Positions 32,719 through 41,327 are shown, counted from the first letter of the stretch. The stretch is DNA of 64,000 nucleotides from VGLO01 sp964599285 (GCA_964599285.1 CAZREI010000001.1:1-64000); one strand, 5' to 3'. The notes: generated by a model from the sequence alone, not told the origin. Translations and numbers: made by a program.

Positions 32719-33366
32719 ATGCATAAAACTCAAAGAGAACTATTAGATATCCTGCGAAAGGTAAACGTCAATTTCAAAAACCCGAGAATCATTGGCAAGC
32801 TTATTGGTGTTGAGCACCCTCAAAGTGTAGTTCATCATTTGTTGCAGTTGGAGGATAAAAAATTCATATCCATCAACAAGGAAACGGGGGTGATTACAAT
32901 GCTGCAGTCAGATGCTGGTCCGTCGGAGGGATTACTAAAACTCCCTATTTTTGGCACAGCCAACTGCGGCCCGGCAACTATTTTTGCCGAGCAGAACCTG
33001 GAAGGCTACCTTGCTGTACCACGCGAAAAAATCGGCAGAAAGCGGAAGGAAAGCCTCTTTATTGTTGAGGCGGTGGGCGACTCCATGAACGCTGCAAAAA
33101 AAGTAAAAGGCGGCTCTATTGAATCGGGCGACTATGTGATTATTGATAAAGATAATACTGCTCCGGAAAATGGTAATTATGTGCTTTCCATTATTGATGG
33201 AATGGCCAATATTAAGCGATTTTATAACGATAAGGAAAAGCATCGTATTCGGCTGGAGTCGGAATCCATTATGGAAATGAAACCGATTTATATTAACGAG
33301 GGCGACTTTCGGGATTATATGGTTAATGGGGTGGTGGTAAGCGTCGTAAAACAAAATAATAATTAA
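32719..33366 (+). CDS. LexA/CI-like repressor with S24 peptidase domain
   Basis: 215 residues. The N-terminal half (1-70) is a winged-helix-like DNA-binding part (LLDILRKVNVNFKNPRIIGKLIGVEHPQSVVHHL). The C-terminal S24 domain has a Cys-Gly (NCGPA, about 89) at the usual self-cleavage position, Ser in VGDSMN (about 118) and Lys in ANIKRFY (about 159). It likely keeps the element silent and self-cleaves on DNA damage. First gene inside the element, with its own AT-rich promoter. Confidence 0.88.
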   Translation: MHKTQRELLDILRKVNVNFKNPRIIGKLIGVEHPQSVVHHLLQLEDKKFISINKETGVITMLQSDAGPSEGLLKLPIFGTANCGPATIFAEQNLEGYLAVPREKIGRKRKESLFIVEAVGDSMNAAKKVKGGSIESGDYVIIDKDNTAPENGNYVLSIIDGMANIKRFYNDKEKHRIRLESESIMEMKPIYINEGDFRDYMVNGVVVSVVKQNNN

Positions 33367-33379
33367 ATCATTCAAAATT

Positions 33380-33580
33380 ATGAAACTAGGTAAACACGTC
33401 AAAACAGAGAAGGGGACTTTCCGGAAGGAAAGAATAGATTCATCAATGGAAAAACTTAGAAAAGAGTATCCGGTGTTGAATAAGTTAAATAAAAATATTA
33501 AAACTCTCGGCGGCGCAGAAAAATCACTGGGCGTGGACTCCCTTTCCCAGGTTTTAAAGAAAGCCAGGAAAATGAAGTAA
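33380..33580 (+). CDS. Small basic protein of the element
   Basis: 66 residues, 22% Lys/Arg, MKLGKHVKTEKGTFRKERID then GGAEKSLGVDSLSQVLKKARK. 13 bases after the repressor and 4 bases before the Shedu-like gene, so cotranscribed. Could be a DNA-binding accessory or antitoxin-like factor; no family recognised. Confidence 0.6.
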   Translation: MKLGKHVKTEKGTFRKERIDSSMEKLRKEYPVLNKLNKNIKTLGGAEKSLGVDSLSQVLKKARKMK

Positions 33581-33584
33581 AAAT

Positions 33585-34559
33585 ATGCCTAAAAAACCAA
33601 AAAAGAAGAATTCTCAACTTAAACCGGTTGAAAGTGTTACTCATGAAGACGGTGCTTATACTACACAGGCAACTGTACTCAAAGAAAATAAAACAGAGGG
33701 TATTGCCATTAGAACGGCTAAGAAAACTCCATATTTAGGTTGGCGCAAAAGTTTTTTTATCCAAAAAGATATGGATGTAAACGGATTATTCCAATGGCTA
33801 ATTAAGACGGTGAAAGAATTATTCAACAAGTACTGGCAAAAAGATATCGACCTAATATCCCAAGAGGATATTCAAAAAAGTGACCAAGAATTAGAAATGT
33901 CGCGTACGCGAACCAGAGAATTGGAAGATGAAAATTCCCTACTAAAGAAAAAGTTAACCGAGCAAGAGCAAAATAAGGAATTAGCCAAAGAAATTTCTGG
34001 AAATATTAATCAGTACTCCGCTGCGCTCAAAAAAATCCAGGATATAATTAAAGAATCCATTGATAATAAAACTGGTAAAGAGGAGGATATAAAAAGGGAG
34101 CTTGCTTCAAATAGGTGGTTTTTAGGTCTTGATTGCGAGGTTAAAGCAAAAAACCAAGACCTTGATGCCGGTTCTGAAATTGACCTGCACATTATTACCG
34201 CTTTTGGAGAAAACCGTATTATTGAGGCCAAGAGTCCACATCTGCCAATTTTTGTATCAGTGGGGAAGATGGGAAGGTTAAATATTGCCCCAGATTTATC
34301 AAAAGCCTTGAGCGAAATTATTGATTATATGCACAGAGCTAATATATATGCCAACCTGAAAACCACGGGAACATATGGCGTGCAAAATCCAATAGGCATA
34401 GTACTTGCTGGCTATAATATTGATTCCAATCAAGAAGTGCTATTGCGAGAGTGGAATTTCTACCTGGCTCCATATATTAAAATTGTTACCTATGATGAAT
34501 TAATATCCAGTGCTTCGAAAAACCTTGAATTGATTCAAAGTGTTTCTAAAAAAAGCTAG
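33585..34559 (+). CDS. Shedu-like (SduA/DUF4263) PD-(D/E)XK nuclease
   Basis: 324 residues. Residues 1-75 form a unique N-terminal part, 90-170 a coiled coil (EMSRTRTRELEDENSLLKKKL). The C-terminal domain has KREELASNRWFLGLD-like text (EEDIKRELASNRWFLGLDCEV, about 162-182), then GSEIDLHIITAFGENRIIEAKS (about 193-214) with the D...EAK core of PD-(D/E)XK nucleases. This arrangement matches Shedu-type defence nucleases, which act alone against phage by DNA cleavage. The context on a repressor-controlled island fits defence. Confidence 0.75.
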   Translation: MPKKPKKKNSQLKPVESVTHEDGAYTTQATVLKENKTEGIAIRTAKKTPYLGWRKSFFIQKDMDVNGLFQWLIKTVKELFNKYWQKDIDLISQEDIQKSDQELEMSRTRTRELEDENSLLKKKLTEQEQNKELAKEISGNINQYSAALKKIQDIIKESIDNKTGKEEDIKRELASNRWFLGLDCEVKAKNQDLDAGSEIDLHIITAFGENRIIEAKSPHLPIFVSVGKMGRLNIAPDLSKALSEIIDYMHRANIYANLKTTGTYGVQNPIGIVLAGYNIDSNQEVLLREWNFYLAPYIKIVTYDELISSASKNLELIQSVSKKS

Positions 34560-34567
34560 AATTTATA

Positions 34568-34825
34568 ATGATGATATCTCAAAACGCAATCAAACAATAT
34601 AAAACACCGGTAGATAAAGAAGGTGGATACCGAATATATACCGTTTATAAAAAAGAAAATCTTTTTGTTTTTGAATGCTGGGATTGCTCCCTAACCAGTA
34701 GTGACAATTCCAGTGTCGGAACACGCAAAGCATATAATGAATTCCCAATTGAAAAAGAAGCTGTAGCTGAATACGAGAAATACATAAATACCTGGGAACC
34801 TAAAAATAGATCCCCAAAACTATGA
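34568..34825 (+). CDS. Small protein downstream of the Shedu-like gene
   Basis: 85 residues, beta-rich (GGYRIYTVYKKENLFVFECWDC) with one CWDC pair. Overlaps the next ORF by four bases (ATGA). No family recognised; candidate partner or regulator of the nuclease. Confidence 0.6.
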   Translation: MMISQNAIKQYKTPVDKEGGYRIYTVYKKENLFVFECWDCSLTSSDNSSVGTRKAYNEFPIEKEAVAEYEKYINTWEPKNRSPKL

Positions 34826-35139
34826 ACATAAAACCAGAAAAAATAAAAGAAGAATTCACAAAGGATACTTATTGGACTCGTATTCATTTTGAGTCCGAAG
34901 ACAAGTCCCAAAAATCCACACTGCTTGTTTGTGCTTCGCGAGAATATTTATGGGATCTTTTTGGTGCGCGCAAACCAGAAGAAGTAAAAATAGACCAATG
35001 GCTTCAGGGTGTCATTAAAAAATGGGAATCGATGGCAGATATTATTTTTAACAACAAAGTCCATTATGATGTATATGCCAATACTCCGGAGGGAAGTAAA
35101 AATGGGTTAAAATTTTTAAAAGAAGAAGTGACTCCATGA
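34822..35139 (+). CDS. Small protein, second downstream partner
   Basis: 105 residues with overlapping start (ATGA coupling). Motifs YWTRIHFESEDK, LLVCASREYLWDLFGARKPEE and VHYDVYANTPEGSK are seen, but no known family. It ends 24 bases before the convergent recombinase gene. Confidence 0.6.
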   Translation: MNIKPEKIKEEFTKDTYWTRIHFESEDKSQKSTLLVCASREYLWDLFGARKPEEVKIDQWLQGVIKKWESMADIIFNNKVHYDVYANTPEGSKNGLKFLKEEVTP

Positions 35140-35162
35140 ATTCCCCCGGAATTTTTTTGATT

Positions 35163-36473
35163 CTAACCCAATTCTATCTTTTTATCTTTGATAGTAAGCT
35201 TGCTTTTCATGAATGACATGAGTTCTCGTTTCTCGGTTATGGTTCCGTCCCGTAATAGGTACTTTGCATAATTCCGTATATCAATATCCGCATTATTGGC
35301 TTCTTTTTTATGGCCCAAGACGCCGATCCTGAATTTATTGAATCTGGCGATTTCCAGTTCAATGGAAGCTCTGATCCCCAGCTCATCAAGATCTATTTTA
35401 TCGACTAGTTCTATAAATTCATTGATTAATCCGGGTTCGGTTATCGCCGGATTCTTGCAGTCAATATTTCTAGCCTTAGAGCAAAAATAGTAGACGTGGC
35501 GATTAACCCCGCCATCCTTGAGCTTTTTAAATTTCTCATCGGCAGTGATGCCGGATCCGCAGTAGCCACACTTGATCAGTTGGGTAAAGGCGAATTCCTT
35601 ACTTTCGGTTTTAGGGATAAACTTTTCATTAAGTACCACCTGCACTTTATCGAAGAGTTCCTTTGTGATAATCGGGGTATGCTTGCCCTGGTACCAATTA
35701 CCACTGCCGACCGGATATTCAAACTCACCGTAGTAAAAGGTATTTCTTAATAGGATATAAATATTTCCCAGGGTCAGAGTTTTCCCGGTCTTAGTTTTGA
35801 AGCCGCTATCCACCAGCCAGCGGAATACTTTTCGGCCGGACCACTGCTCGTTTCCCACTTTTTCGAACATCTGTCTGATAATATGCCCGCGGTGAGGGTC
35901 AATCTTTACCTGGCATTTTTTATCCGTGCGGTGTTCGCTTAGGTAACCAGTCGGCGGCTGGCTTGGGCGCCAGCCCATTTCACATCGAGTCTTAAGGCCA
36001 CGCATGACATTAACTACTTTATTATCATTTTCTAGCTTAGCCTGGCTACCAAGGATCATCAGCAAGAATTTCTCATTGGGATTGTTGGTGAATTTCTGGC
36101 TGTAGGTTCTGATTTCTACGATCAACTTTTGGTCTATCAGGTCTACCACTGATCCTAGGTCTCCAGCATTCCTCGCCAGCCGGTCGGGTGCCCAGGTCAA
36201 GATACCATTGAATTTCTTTTCACGGATATCAGCCAACATCTGATTGAAGATTGGTCGCTGACCGACTTCCTTGGATGAGTGAGCCTCTTTCTTGATTTCT
36301 GCCACCGTTAAGCCATCACGCTCCGCTATGACCAGCATTTCCTTAATCTGGGACTCAATGGAGAGTGCCTGCTGGTCTTCAGCCTCCGTGCTTTTCCTGG
36401 CATAGAGGCAATATTTTACCGGTATGGGAATTACCACGGTTTTTTCTCTCGTTGTTATAGTTGCGTTTTCCAT
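35163..36473 (-). CDS. Large serine recombinase (site-specific integrase)
   Basis: 436 residues. Resolvase domain: CLYARKSTEAEDQ with the catalytic Ser at 28, WAPDRLARNAGDL near 95-107. Recombinase domain about 170-270 (PTGYLSEHRTDKKCQV). Zinc ribbon CGYCGSG...YYFCSKARNIDC at about 307-345, then a coiled-coil tail. It integrates and excises DNA. The long att identity at a tRNA is more typical of tyrosine integrases, so it may be a second passenger. Confidence 0.93.
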   Translation of the reverse strand: MENATITTREKTVVIPIPVKYCLYARKSTEAEDQQALSIESQIKEMLVIAERDGLTVAEIKKEAHSSKEVGQRPIFNQMLADIREKKFNGILTWAPDRLARNAGDLGSVVDLIDQKLIVEIRTYSQKFTNNPNEKFLLMILGSQAKLENDNKVVNVMRGLKTRCEMGWRPSQPPTGYLSEHRTDKKCQVKIDPHRGHIIRQMFEKVGNEQWSGRKVFRWLVDSGFKTKTGKTLTLGNIYILLRNTFYYGEFEYPVGSGNWYQGKHTPIITKELFDKVQVVLNEKFIPKTESKEFAFTQLIKCGYCGSGITADEKFKKLKDGGVNRHVYYFCSKARNIDCKNPAITEPGLINEFIELVDKIDLDELGIRASIELEIARFNKFRIGVLGHKKEANNADIDIRNYAKYLLRDGTITEKRELMSFMKSKLTIKDKKIELG

Positions 36474-36559
36474 GGTTTTGTATGAAGGTTTAGTATTTTT
36501 TCCACTCGTATTCGACCTTTCTACATCAAGGAATGACGCAACCCCACTAGGGAGTCCAG

Positions 36560-36600
36560 ACCCCAGGAGTTGATAACTTTTGTTCTCTAATTTTTTATTT
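36560..36600 (+). promoter_or_regulatory. Promoter of the 36609 gene
   Basis: GTTGATAACTTTTG gives TTGATA as -35, and TATGAT directly precedes the start region. An almost leaderless transcript. Confidence 0.45.
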
Positions 36601-36608
36601 ATGATAGA

Positions 36609-38003
36609 ATGAACGAATTGATTATTAAAAATAAAATTATGGAAAATATTACATCATCAACGCCTCAGCCAACATTTATCACTCCGGACATTACTCCAAA
36701 CCGTCCCAAAAGGAAGGTTTTTAAAATAATTCTAATAATAGCGCTACCTATTATTGTTTTAATTGTGATTATAGTTGCTATCCCATTTTTTCTGAATACA
36801 TTTTTTGCAAAAGATATACCCACCATAGATGATTCAGATCTCCAGCTTAAAAATATTGAAGTTGCCGACGCCGATAACGCTTATTTTGATTTGGCAAAAG
36901 TAAAAGACCTTTCTTTCCCAACCAGCCAGCAAAATCCACAAGAACTGCAAAAGGTAAATGATATGCTCGCAGGAAAAACTTGGGACGATGATTTATTTAA
37001 CCAACTGTATTCCCAAAACATCCACGCTATTTCTGATTTTGATAGTGCCGCCTCAAAACCTCTATTTCAAGACCCCGCACTTGCGCATCCTTCAAGAACT
37101 GAATTACCTGAATTAACAAACCTGACAGCTAATCTTAATATGGCAAAGATAAGTGCTTTGCATGCCCTTTATTTGGCGAAACTCGGAAAAGATAAAGAGG
37201 CGATGGATGAAGCGTTAAAATCTGCTAACATTGGCCAAAAAATTCAAAGCTCGCAAGCAATAATCATCGACTATTTAGTTGGCGCAAGTATGAAAAAAAC
37301 TGGATTGCAGACTGCCCAACAAATTCTTTCCCAATCGAAACTAGATCCTAATGCAATAAATCAGTATACGCAAGAGATGAATCAATACTACAATAATGAA
37401 GATGGATTTATCGCGTCGTTAAAAAATGAATATTATACTGAAACTTATATTTTTGAGTTGCTTAAAGCAAACAGGTTAAAAAACGAGGATACTCAATCTC
37501 TTAAAAAAAATTATTATTTCTCACCTAACACAACAGAACTTTTGTATGCCAATCTTTGGCGTACTTATATAAATAGTATAAAAGGTTCTTGTGATAATAT
37601 TGATGCCATAAATGTTAGCAAAATTTCTCCTAATAACTTTGCTCAGCTATACATAGAGAGAAACGCCATTGGGGAAAAGTTGTATGATATAGTCGCAGAC
37701 AGCAATATAAAAAATCATCTTTTCCACAGGTGCGATGAAGATGTATTGATAGGATCCACCCAAACAATGTTTGCCATGAAAGCCTATAAGGATAAAAATG
37801 GTCATTATCCTAATACACTCGATGATCTTGTTCCTGGCTATTTGCCGTCCGTACCTTTGGATCCCTATGATAACAAAGAATTAAAATATTCCGTAGATAA
37901 AAAAATCATATATTCTATCGGGAAAGATTTGAAGGATAGCGGAGGAAGTACGGGGGATGATTGGTCAAAAATGGCAGATCCTACCTTTACGGTTAATTTT
38001 TAG
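36609..38003 (+). CDS. Membrane-anchored extracytoplasmic protein with pilin-like tail
   Basis: 464 residues (the ATG at 36639 is an alternative start). A membrane helix at about 37-62 (FKIILIIALPIIVLIVIIVAI), a large helical domain 80-370 with TPR-like Ala/Leu helices, and a C-terminal block AYKDKNGHYPNTLDDLVPGYLPSVPLDPYD...YSIGKDLKDSGG resembling the C-terminus of type II secretion/pilin-like GspG proteins. Function unknown; AT-rich, within the element. Confidence 0.7.
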   Translation: MNELIIKNKIMENITSSTPQPTFITPDITPNRPKRKVFKIILIIALPIIVLIVIIVAIPFFLNTFFAKDIPTIDDSDLQLKNIEVADADNAYFDLAKVKDLSFPTSQQNPQELQKVNDMLAGKTWDDDLFNQLYSQNIHAISDFDSAASKPLFQDPALAHPSRTELPELTNLTANLNMAKISALHALYLAKLGKDKEAMDEALKSANIGQKIQSSQAIIIDYLVGASMKKTGLQTAQQILSQSKLDPNAINQYTQEMNQYYNNEDGFIASLKNEYYTETYIFELLKANRLKNEDTQSLKKNYYFSPNTTELLYANLWRTYINSIKGSCDNIDAINVSKISPNNFAQLYIERNAIGEKLYDIVADSNIKNHLFHRCDEDVLIGSTQTMFAMKAYKDKNGHYPNTLDDLVPGYLPSVPLDPYDNKELKYSVDKKIIYSIGKDLKDSGGSTGDDWSKMADPTFTVNF

Positions 38004-38050
38004 GACACAATCGCTTCTGCTTTAAATACGGGTATTTTTAAGTTTCTATT

Positions 38051-39187
38051 ATGCTTTGTCCTAACTGCAAGAAAGATTTAAGCGAGTATAAAGATAGGCG
38101 CATAGCAATGTATCAGTGTTACCGCTGTGGCGGTTTTTGGTTTCCATTTGGCACACTCGGAGAATTTCTTGATATATCAGTGAAAGAAAATCCAAATATT
38201 CCAGAAGAAAAGCTTGATTTGGAGAGAAAAGAAGATACCTACCGTGAAGTTCACAAAGATGAGAAGTCTTTTTTATGCCCTGTGGAAAATAAGCTCATGG
38301 AGCCTTTTAATTATGCCGCTGATTCCAATATTATTGTTTATCGCTGTGAGTCTTGTGAGGGTATCTGGGCAAGTAAAGAACAAGTAAGCGATCTTCTCTC
38401 TTTTCACAAAGGGGGTAAGGCCGTAGACACATTTGCCAAGGCTTTTGGAGAAGAAATAGGGGAGGAGGCAAGAGAGGAGCAAACTATAAAAGATGTTAGC
38501 AGTGTCTTTAGCAATCCCGCTTTTATACTTTTTCCAGTTATCCTTCCTCTCGAAGAAGAAACAAAAATTAATATTTTTCCTGCTGTAACAATTATTATCA
38601 TTGCTATAAACGTATGTGTTTTTCTGTATCAGATATTTTTTATTTCTAATATTGATTTTTACTTTCAATTTTGGGGGCTTGTTCCCGCAGTTGTTTTTTC
38701 TCAAGGAAAATATTATCAATTCCTGTCGGCCATCTTTATTCATGAAGGCTTTTTCCATCTGTTCGGCAATATGTTTTATCTCTGGATATTTGGGCCACAT
38801 ATAGAAAAACATATCAAACCTCTAAAGTTTTTTTCCTTTTATATATTAATGGGCATTATTTCAAGTGCTGTGTATATTGATTTTCATCCATCGTCATACA
38901 TTCCTTTAATCGGAGCAAGCGGCGCAATATCAGGAATCATGGGAGCATATTTTATTTTCTACCCAAAGGTAAAAATCAAAACTCTTTTTGTAAGCAAAAT
39001 TATAGAAATACCAGCATATGTATATCTTGGTCTTTGGGTTCTTTTGCAGTTTCATTCTATTGGTTCTTCAGTTGCTTGGCTTGCCCATATTGCAGGGTTT
39101 ATTTTCGGTGCCGTAATTGCGTGGATCTACAAAATCAGAAAAAGAATTATCCTAACCCAAAAACAAGTAGGTGACACAGTGAATTAA
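38051..39187 (+). CDS. Rhomboid protease fused to TFIIB-like zinc ribbons
   Basis: 378 residues. Two zinc ribbons at the N-terminus: CPNC...CYRCGGFW (3-30) and CPVENKLMEPF...CESCEGIW (77-108). From 175 a rhomboid domain: HEGFFHLFGNMFYLWIFGPHIE (about 236), catalytic Ser in GASGAISG (about 291) and His in LAHIAGF (about 345). An intramembrane protease whose soluble zinc head may recognise substrate. Its neighbour, an anchored extracytoplasmic protein, could be a substrate. Confidence 0.9.
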   Translation: MLCPNCKKDLSEYKDRRIAMYQCYRCGGFWFPFGTLGEFLDISVKENPNIPEEKLDLERKEDTYREVHKDEKSFLCPVENKLMEPFNYAADSNIIVYRCESCEGIWASKEQVSDLLSFHKGGKAVDTFAKAFGEEIGEEAREEQTIKDVSSVFSNPAFILFPVILPLEEETKINIFPAVTIIIIAINVCVFLYQIFFISNIDFYFQFWGLVPAVVFSQGKYYQFLSAIFIHEGFFHLFGNMFYLWIFGPHIEKHIKPLKFFSFYILMGIISSAVYIDFHPSSYIPLIGASGAISGIMGAYFIFYPKVKIKTLFVSKIIEIPAYVYLGLWVLLQFHSIGSSVAWLAHIAGFIFGAVIAWIYKIRKRIILTQKQVGDTVN

Positions 39188-39253
39188 TTTCACCGCACAA
39201 AGTGACGACCTGTCTGCTCGCAAAAAATACCTAAAAAAATAAAACCAGTAAAC

Positions 39254-39736
39254 TTAGTGTCGCCCTAAAAACTCTTCTAATCCCGGAATATTAATATCGT
39301 TTGACCTATCCTTGATAACTCCCTTCTTAATCAAAAGACCCTTCAACTCCTTTTCTTGGTTCTGAAGGAGAGCTCTAATCTCAGGATCCTCAAGATCCGC
39401 CGGGTCAAGGTTGCTGGGCAGGTTGTAGAGGTATGGCCCCTGTTCAAGGTAAGTAAGTGTTACTCCCGATGACGTGCCGGGTTTGCCTTCCAGTTGCTCA
39501 ATAATGAATTTGGCAACACTGACGTTCTTTTCATCGATAGCCTTGTGGAAGAGTTTCTCGATTAATAAATCAAGATGGGTAATATCCTTGCTCTCCCAGA
39601 CCTTACTATTCGCCTTTTCCCTCAACAGTTCTCCGATTTGTTTTTTGATTGATACTGCACCAAGCGGCCTGCCTTTGGTGTTCCGCCGCGGGTCGTTTCC
39701 TTTTTGGAATGGTTTTAATGAATCGGGATTTGCCAT
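39254..39736 (-). CDS. DUF5681-like protein
   Basis: 160 residues. LKPFQKGNDPRRNTKGRPLGAVS at the N-terminus is the DUF5681 signature found in phage and island proteins, some next to terminases. The rest is helical, with a DPADLEDPEIRALLQNQEKELKGLL tail. Possibly a small-terminase-like or DNA-binding protein of the element. Confidence 0.8.
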   Translation of the reverse strand: MANPDSLKPFQKGNDPRRNTKGRPLGAVSIKKQIGELLREKANSKVWESKDITHLDLLIEKLFHKAIDEKNVSVAKFIIEQLEGKPGTSSGVTLTYLEQGPYLYNLPSNLDPADLEDPEIRALLQNQEKELKGLLIKKGVIKDRSNDINIPGLEEFLGRH

Positions 39737-40150
39737 ATTATCTCATGATACCATGTTTCTGATTGAACGCAGTAAATTCACAGTTATTATGGTATATATC
39801 CACACCTATTGTGCTTATGGAAAACAACTAAAATGTTACACCGGTCAGTACCACCGAAAACACGGCTTTCTGTGTAACATTTGTAACATTTTAGGAACAA
39901 AACGGGGAAAAATGTTACACAGCCAAAATACCGAAATGTTACAAATAAGACACGAGAATAAGACACGTGACTTGTGTCTTATTTGTCTTATTTACCGAAC
40001 AAAATGGGAAAAATGAGACATAGCCAAAAATTTGCATATTTTGCCAAAACCCCTTACAATACAGCTAGACTGAGTGGCCTAGTTACGGAGCCACTCAAAA
40101 CCCCTAATTTCCCTCTTAAAACCCAGGTTCACAACTGGGTTGGGGCACTA
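39737..40150. other. Noncoding right end of the element with two covarying hairpin blocks
   Basis: No credible gene. Two adjacent blocks share the frame (G)AACAAAA-GGGAAAAATG-(arm)-GCCAAAA. In block A (about 39832-39931) the recurring arm word is TGTAACATT/AATGTTACA. In block B (about 39940-40035) it is TGTCTTATT/AATAAGACA, with AATGAGACA pairing through G-U. The arms differ, but pairing is kept. Could be a structured RNA, iterons or a replication/transfer site. Confidence 0.55.
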
Positions 40151-40155
40151 GAAAA

Positions 40156-40194
40156 CTAAAAAGCCGCGGTAAAACTGTGGCTTTTTAGTTTCTA
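40156..40194. terminator. Terminator-like hairpin near the right end
   Basis: AACTAAAAAGCCGCGG...CTGTGGCTTTTTAGTT, suitable for both strands. Confidence 0.75.
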
Positions 40195-40196
40195 TT

Positions 40197-40320
40197 CCCA
40201 GCAGGACTCGAACCCAAATCACCCCGTGTAGGAAAATATTAAAAACCGAGGGTTTTTAAAGCAGGGGGTCGGGGTGATTTGAAAGGGTTCTAGCGAAGCG
40301 GAGTCCTGCTGGGGGCACAA
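40197..40320. repeat. Inverted pair of tRNA-Lys 3'-end fragments
   Basis: At 40197-40213 CCCAGCAGGACTCGAAC is the reverse complement of the tRNA-Lys T-arm and acceptor. At 40301-40316 the direct copy occurs. Between them ATCACCCC pairs with GGGGTGAT, so the segment forms one large hairpin. Confidence 0.85.
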
Positions 40321-40335
40321 ACCAGTGCTAAGTCA
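40301..40335 (+). repeat. Right attachment-like repeat (attR)
   Basis: GAGTCCTGCTGGGGGCACA, five variable bases, GTGCTAAGTCA; partner of 32514-32548. Confidence 0.85.
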
Positions 40336-40368
40336 ACTGACCGACTGGGTCTGATGACTTAGTCGCTC

Positions 40369-40399
40369 AAAATCACCCTTTATTTTAGGGTGATTTTTT
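40369..40399 (+). terminator. Terminator just outside the element
   Basis: AAAATCACCCT...AGGGTGATTTTTT. Probably the original terminator of tRNA-Lys before insertion. Confidence 0.8.
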
Positions 40400-40415
40400 G
40401 ATAGGATGAGCGAAT

Positions 40416-41327
40416 ATGTTGACATGGTATCTGCTAGCTTTTTCTGCTCCAGCGCTTTGGGCAGTGAGCAATCATATCGATAAATATGTCTTAGGTCGTT
40501 ATTTGAAGGGTGGAAGCATCGGCGCTCTTGTTATTTTCGGCGGGATTGTCGGCTTTATTTTTTCCATATTAATTTTTATTCTTGCTCCTCATCAATTATT
40601 AGCACTGACTCCTTTTCACGCCGCAATAATTATCATCAATGGAATACTCCTAATTGCTGCTATGATTCCATATTTTTATGCCCTTTCAAAAGATGAAACT
40701 TCTATCATTGTTCCACTCTATCAAACCGTTTCTATTTTCTCCTTTTTGTTAGGATTTGCTGTTCTAGGAGAGACGATATCAGTTATGCGAATATTTGCCG
40801 GTATTTTGATTATTGCTGGAGCAGTAATGATTTCCGTAGACCTCGAAAATCTCAAAATTAAGAAAGGCGTTCTCCTTCTCATGTTGCTTTCTTCGTTCAT
40901 GGTAGCAATCTATATTCTCATTTTTAAAATCGTTGCGCTTCAAGAAAATTTCTGGGGTAGCGCTTTTTATGAAGAAGTCGGGATTGCTTTGGCGGGTTTG
41001 TTGATTTTTACTTTTACGGGTAGGTATCGAAGACAGTTTTTGACCATTTTGAAGGAGAACCGGCTTTCCATTATTGGCGTTAATGGCTTAAATGAATTGG
41101 TAAATATTGGAGCGAAGCTGATGGTAAACTATGCTAGCTTACTGGCGCCTATTGCACTTGTGACAGTCGCCAATGGATTGCAACCATTTTTTGTTTTCAT
41201 TTATGGCATCGCACTGACCCTATTCTTTCCAAAAGTTGCCCAGGAACGGGTTGATAGAAAACATCTTGCACAAAAAGTCGTAGCAATCATTATTATATTT
41301 GCCGGCAGTTATTTGCTTATCTTTTAA
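40416..41327 (+). CDS. EamA/DMT-family transporter
   Basis: 303 residues with ten hydrophobic segments in two five-helix halves (WAVSNHIDKYVLGRYL at the start of half one, GVNGLNELVNIGAKL in half two). FYALSKDETSIIVPLYQTVSIFSFLLG is the typical EamA helix 3-4 region. It moves a small metabolite or drug; substrate unknown. The stop overlaps the next reading frame but not the real DHFR start. Confidence 0.9.
   Translation: MLTWYLLAFSAPALWAVSNHIDKYVLGRYLKGGSIGALVIFGGIVGFIFSILIFILAPHQLLALTPFHAAIIIINGILLIAAMIPYFYALSKDETSIIVPLYQTVSIFSFLLGFAVLGETISVMRIFAGILIIAGAVMISVDLENLKIKKGVLLLMLLSSFMVAIYILIFKIVALQENFWGSAFYEEVGIALAGLLIFTFTGRYRRQFLTILKENRLSIIGVNGLNELVNIGAKLMVNYASLLAPIALVTVANGLQPFFVFIYGIALTLFFPKVAQERVDRKHLAQKVVAIIIIFAGSYLLIF

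Larger units (their letters stand above)
32514..40335. mobile_element. Integrated element at tRNA-Lys carrying a Shedu-like nuclease
   Basis: Bounded by a 35-base direct repeat whose left copy is the tRNA-Lys 3' end. It contains a LexA-like repressor, a four-gene run with a Shedu-like nuclease, a large serine recombinase, two membrane-protein genes and a DUF5681 protein. Most genes are more AT-rich than the flanks. No capsid, portal or large terminase gene is seen, so it is probably an integrative island or satellite, not a complete prophage. Confidence 0.75.

Noticed and set aside
35163..36473. Phage integrase implying a complete prophage
   Set aside because: No portal, capsid, tail or large terminase gene occurs between the repeats.
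39474..40016. Plus-strand 180-codon frame over the DUF5681 gene and the right-end repeats
   Set aside because: It is antisense to a recognisable domain and then runs through repeated hairpin blocks.
39832..40035. CRISPR array at the right end of the island
   Set aside because: Only two diverged blocks with palindromic arms; there are no identical repeats with regular unique spacers and no cas genes.
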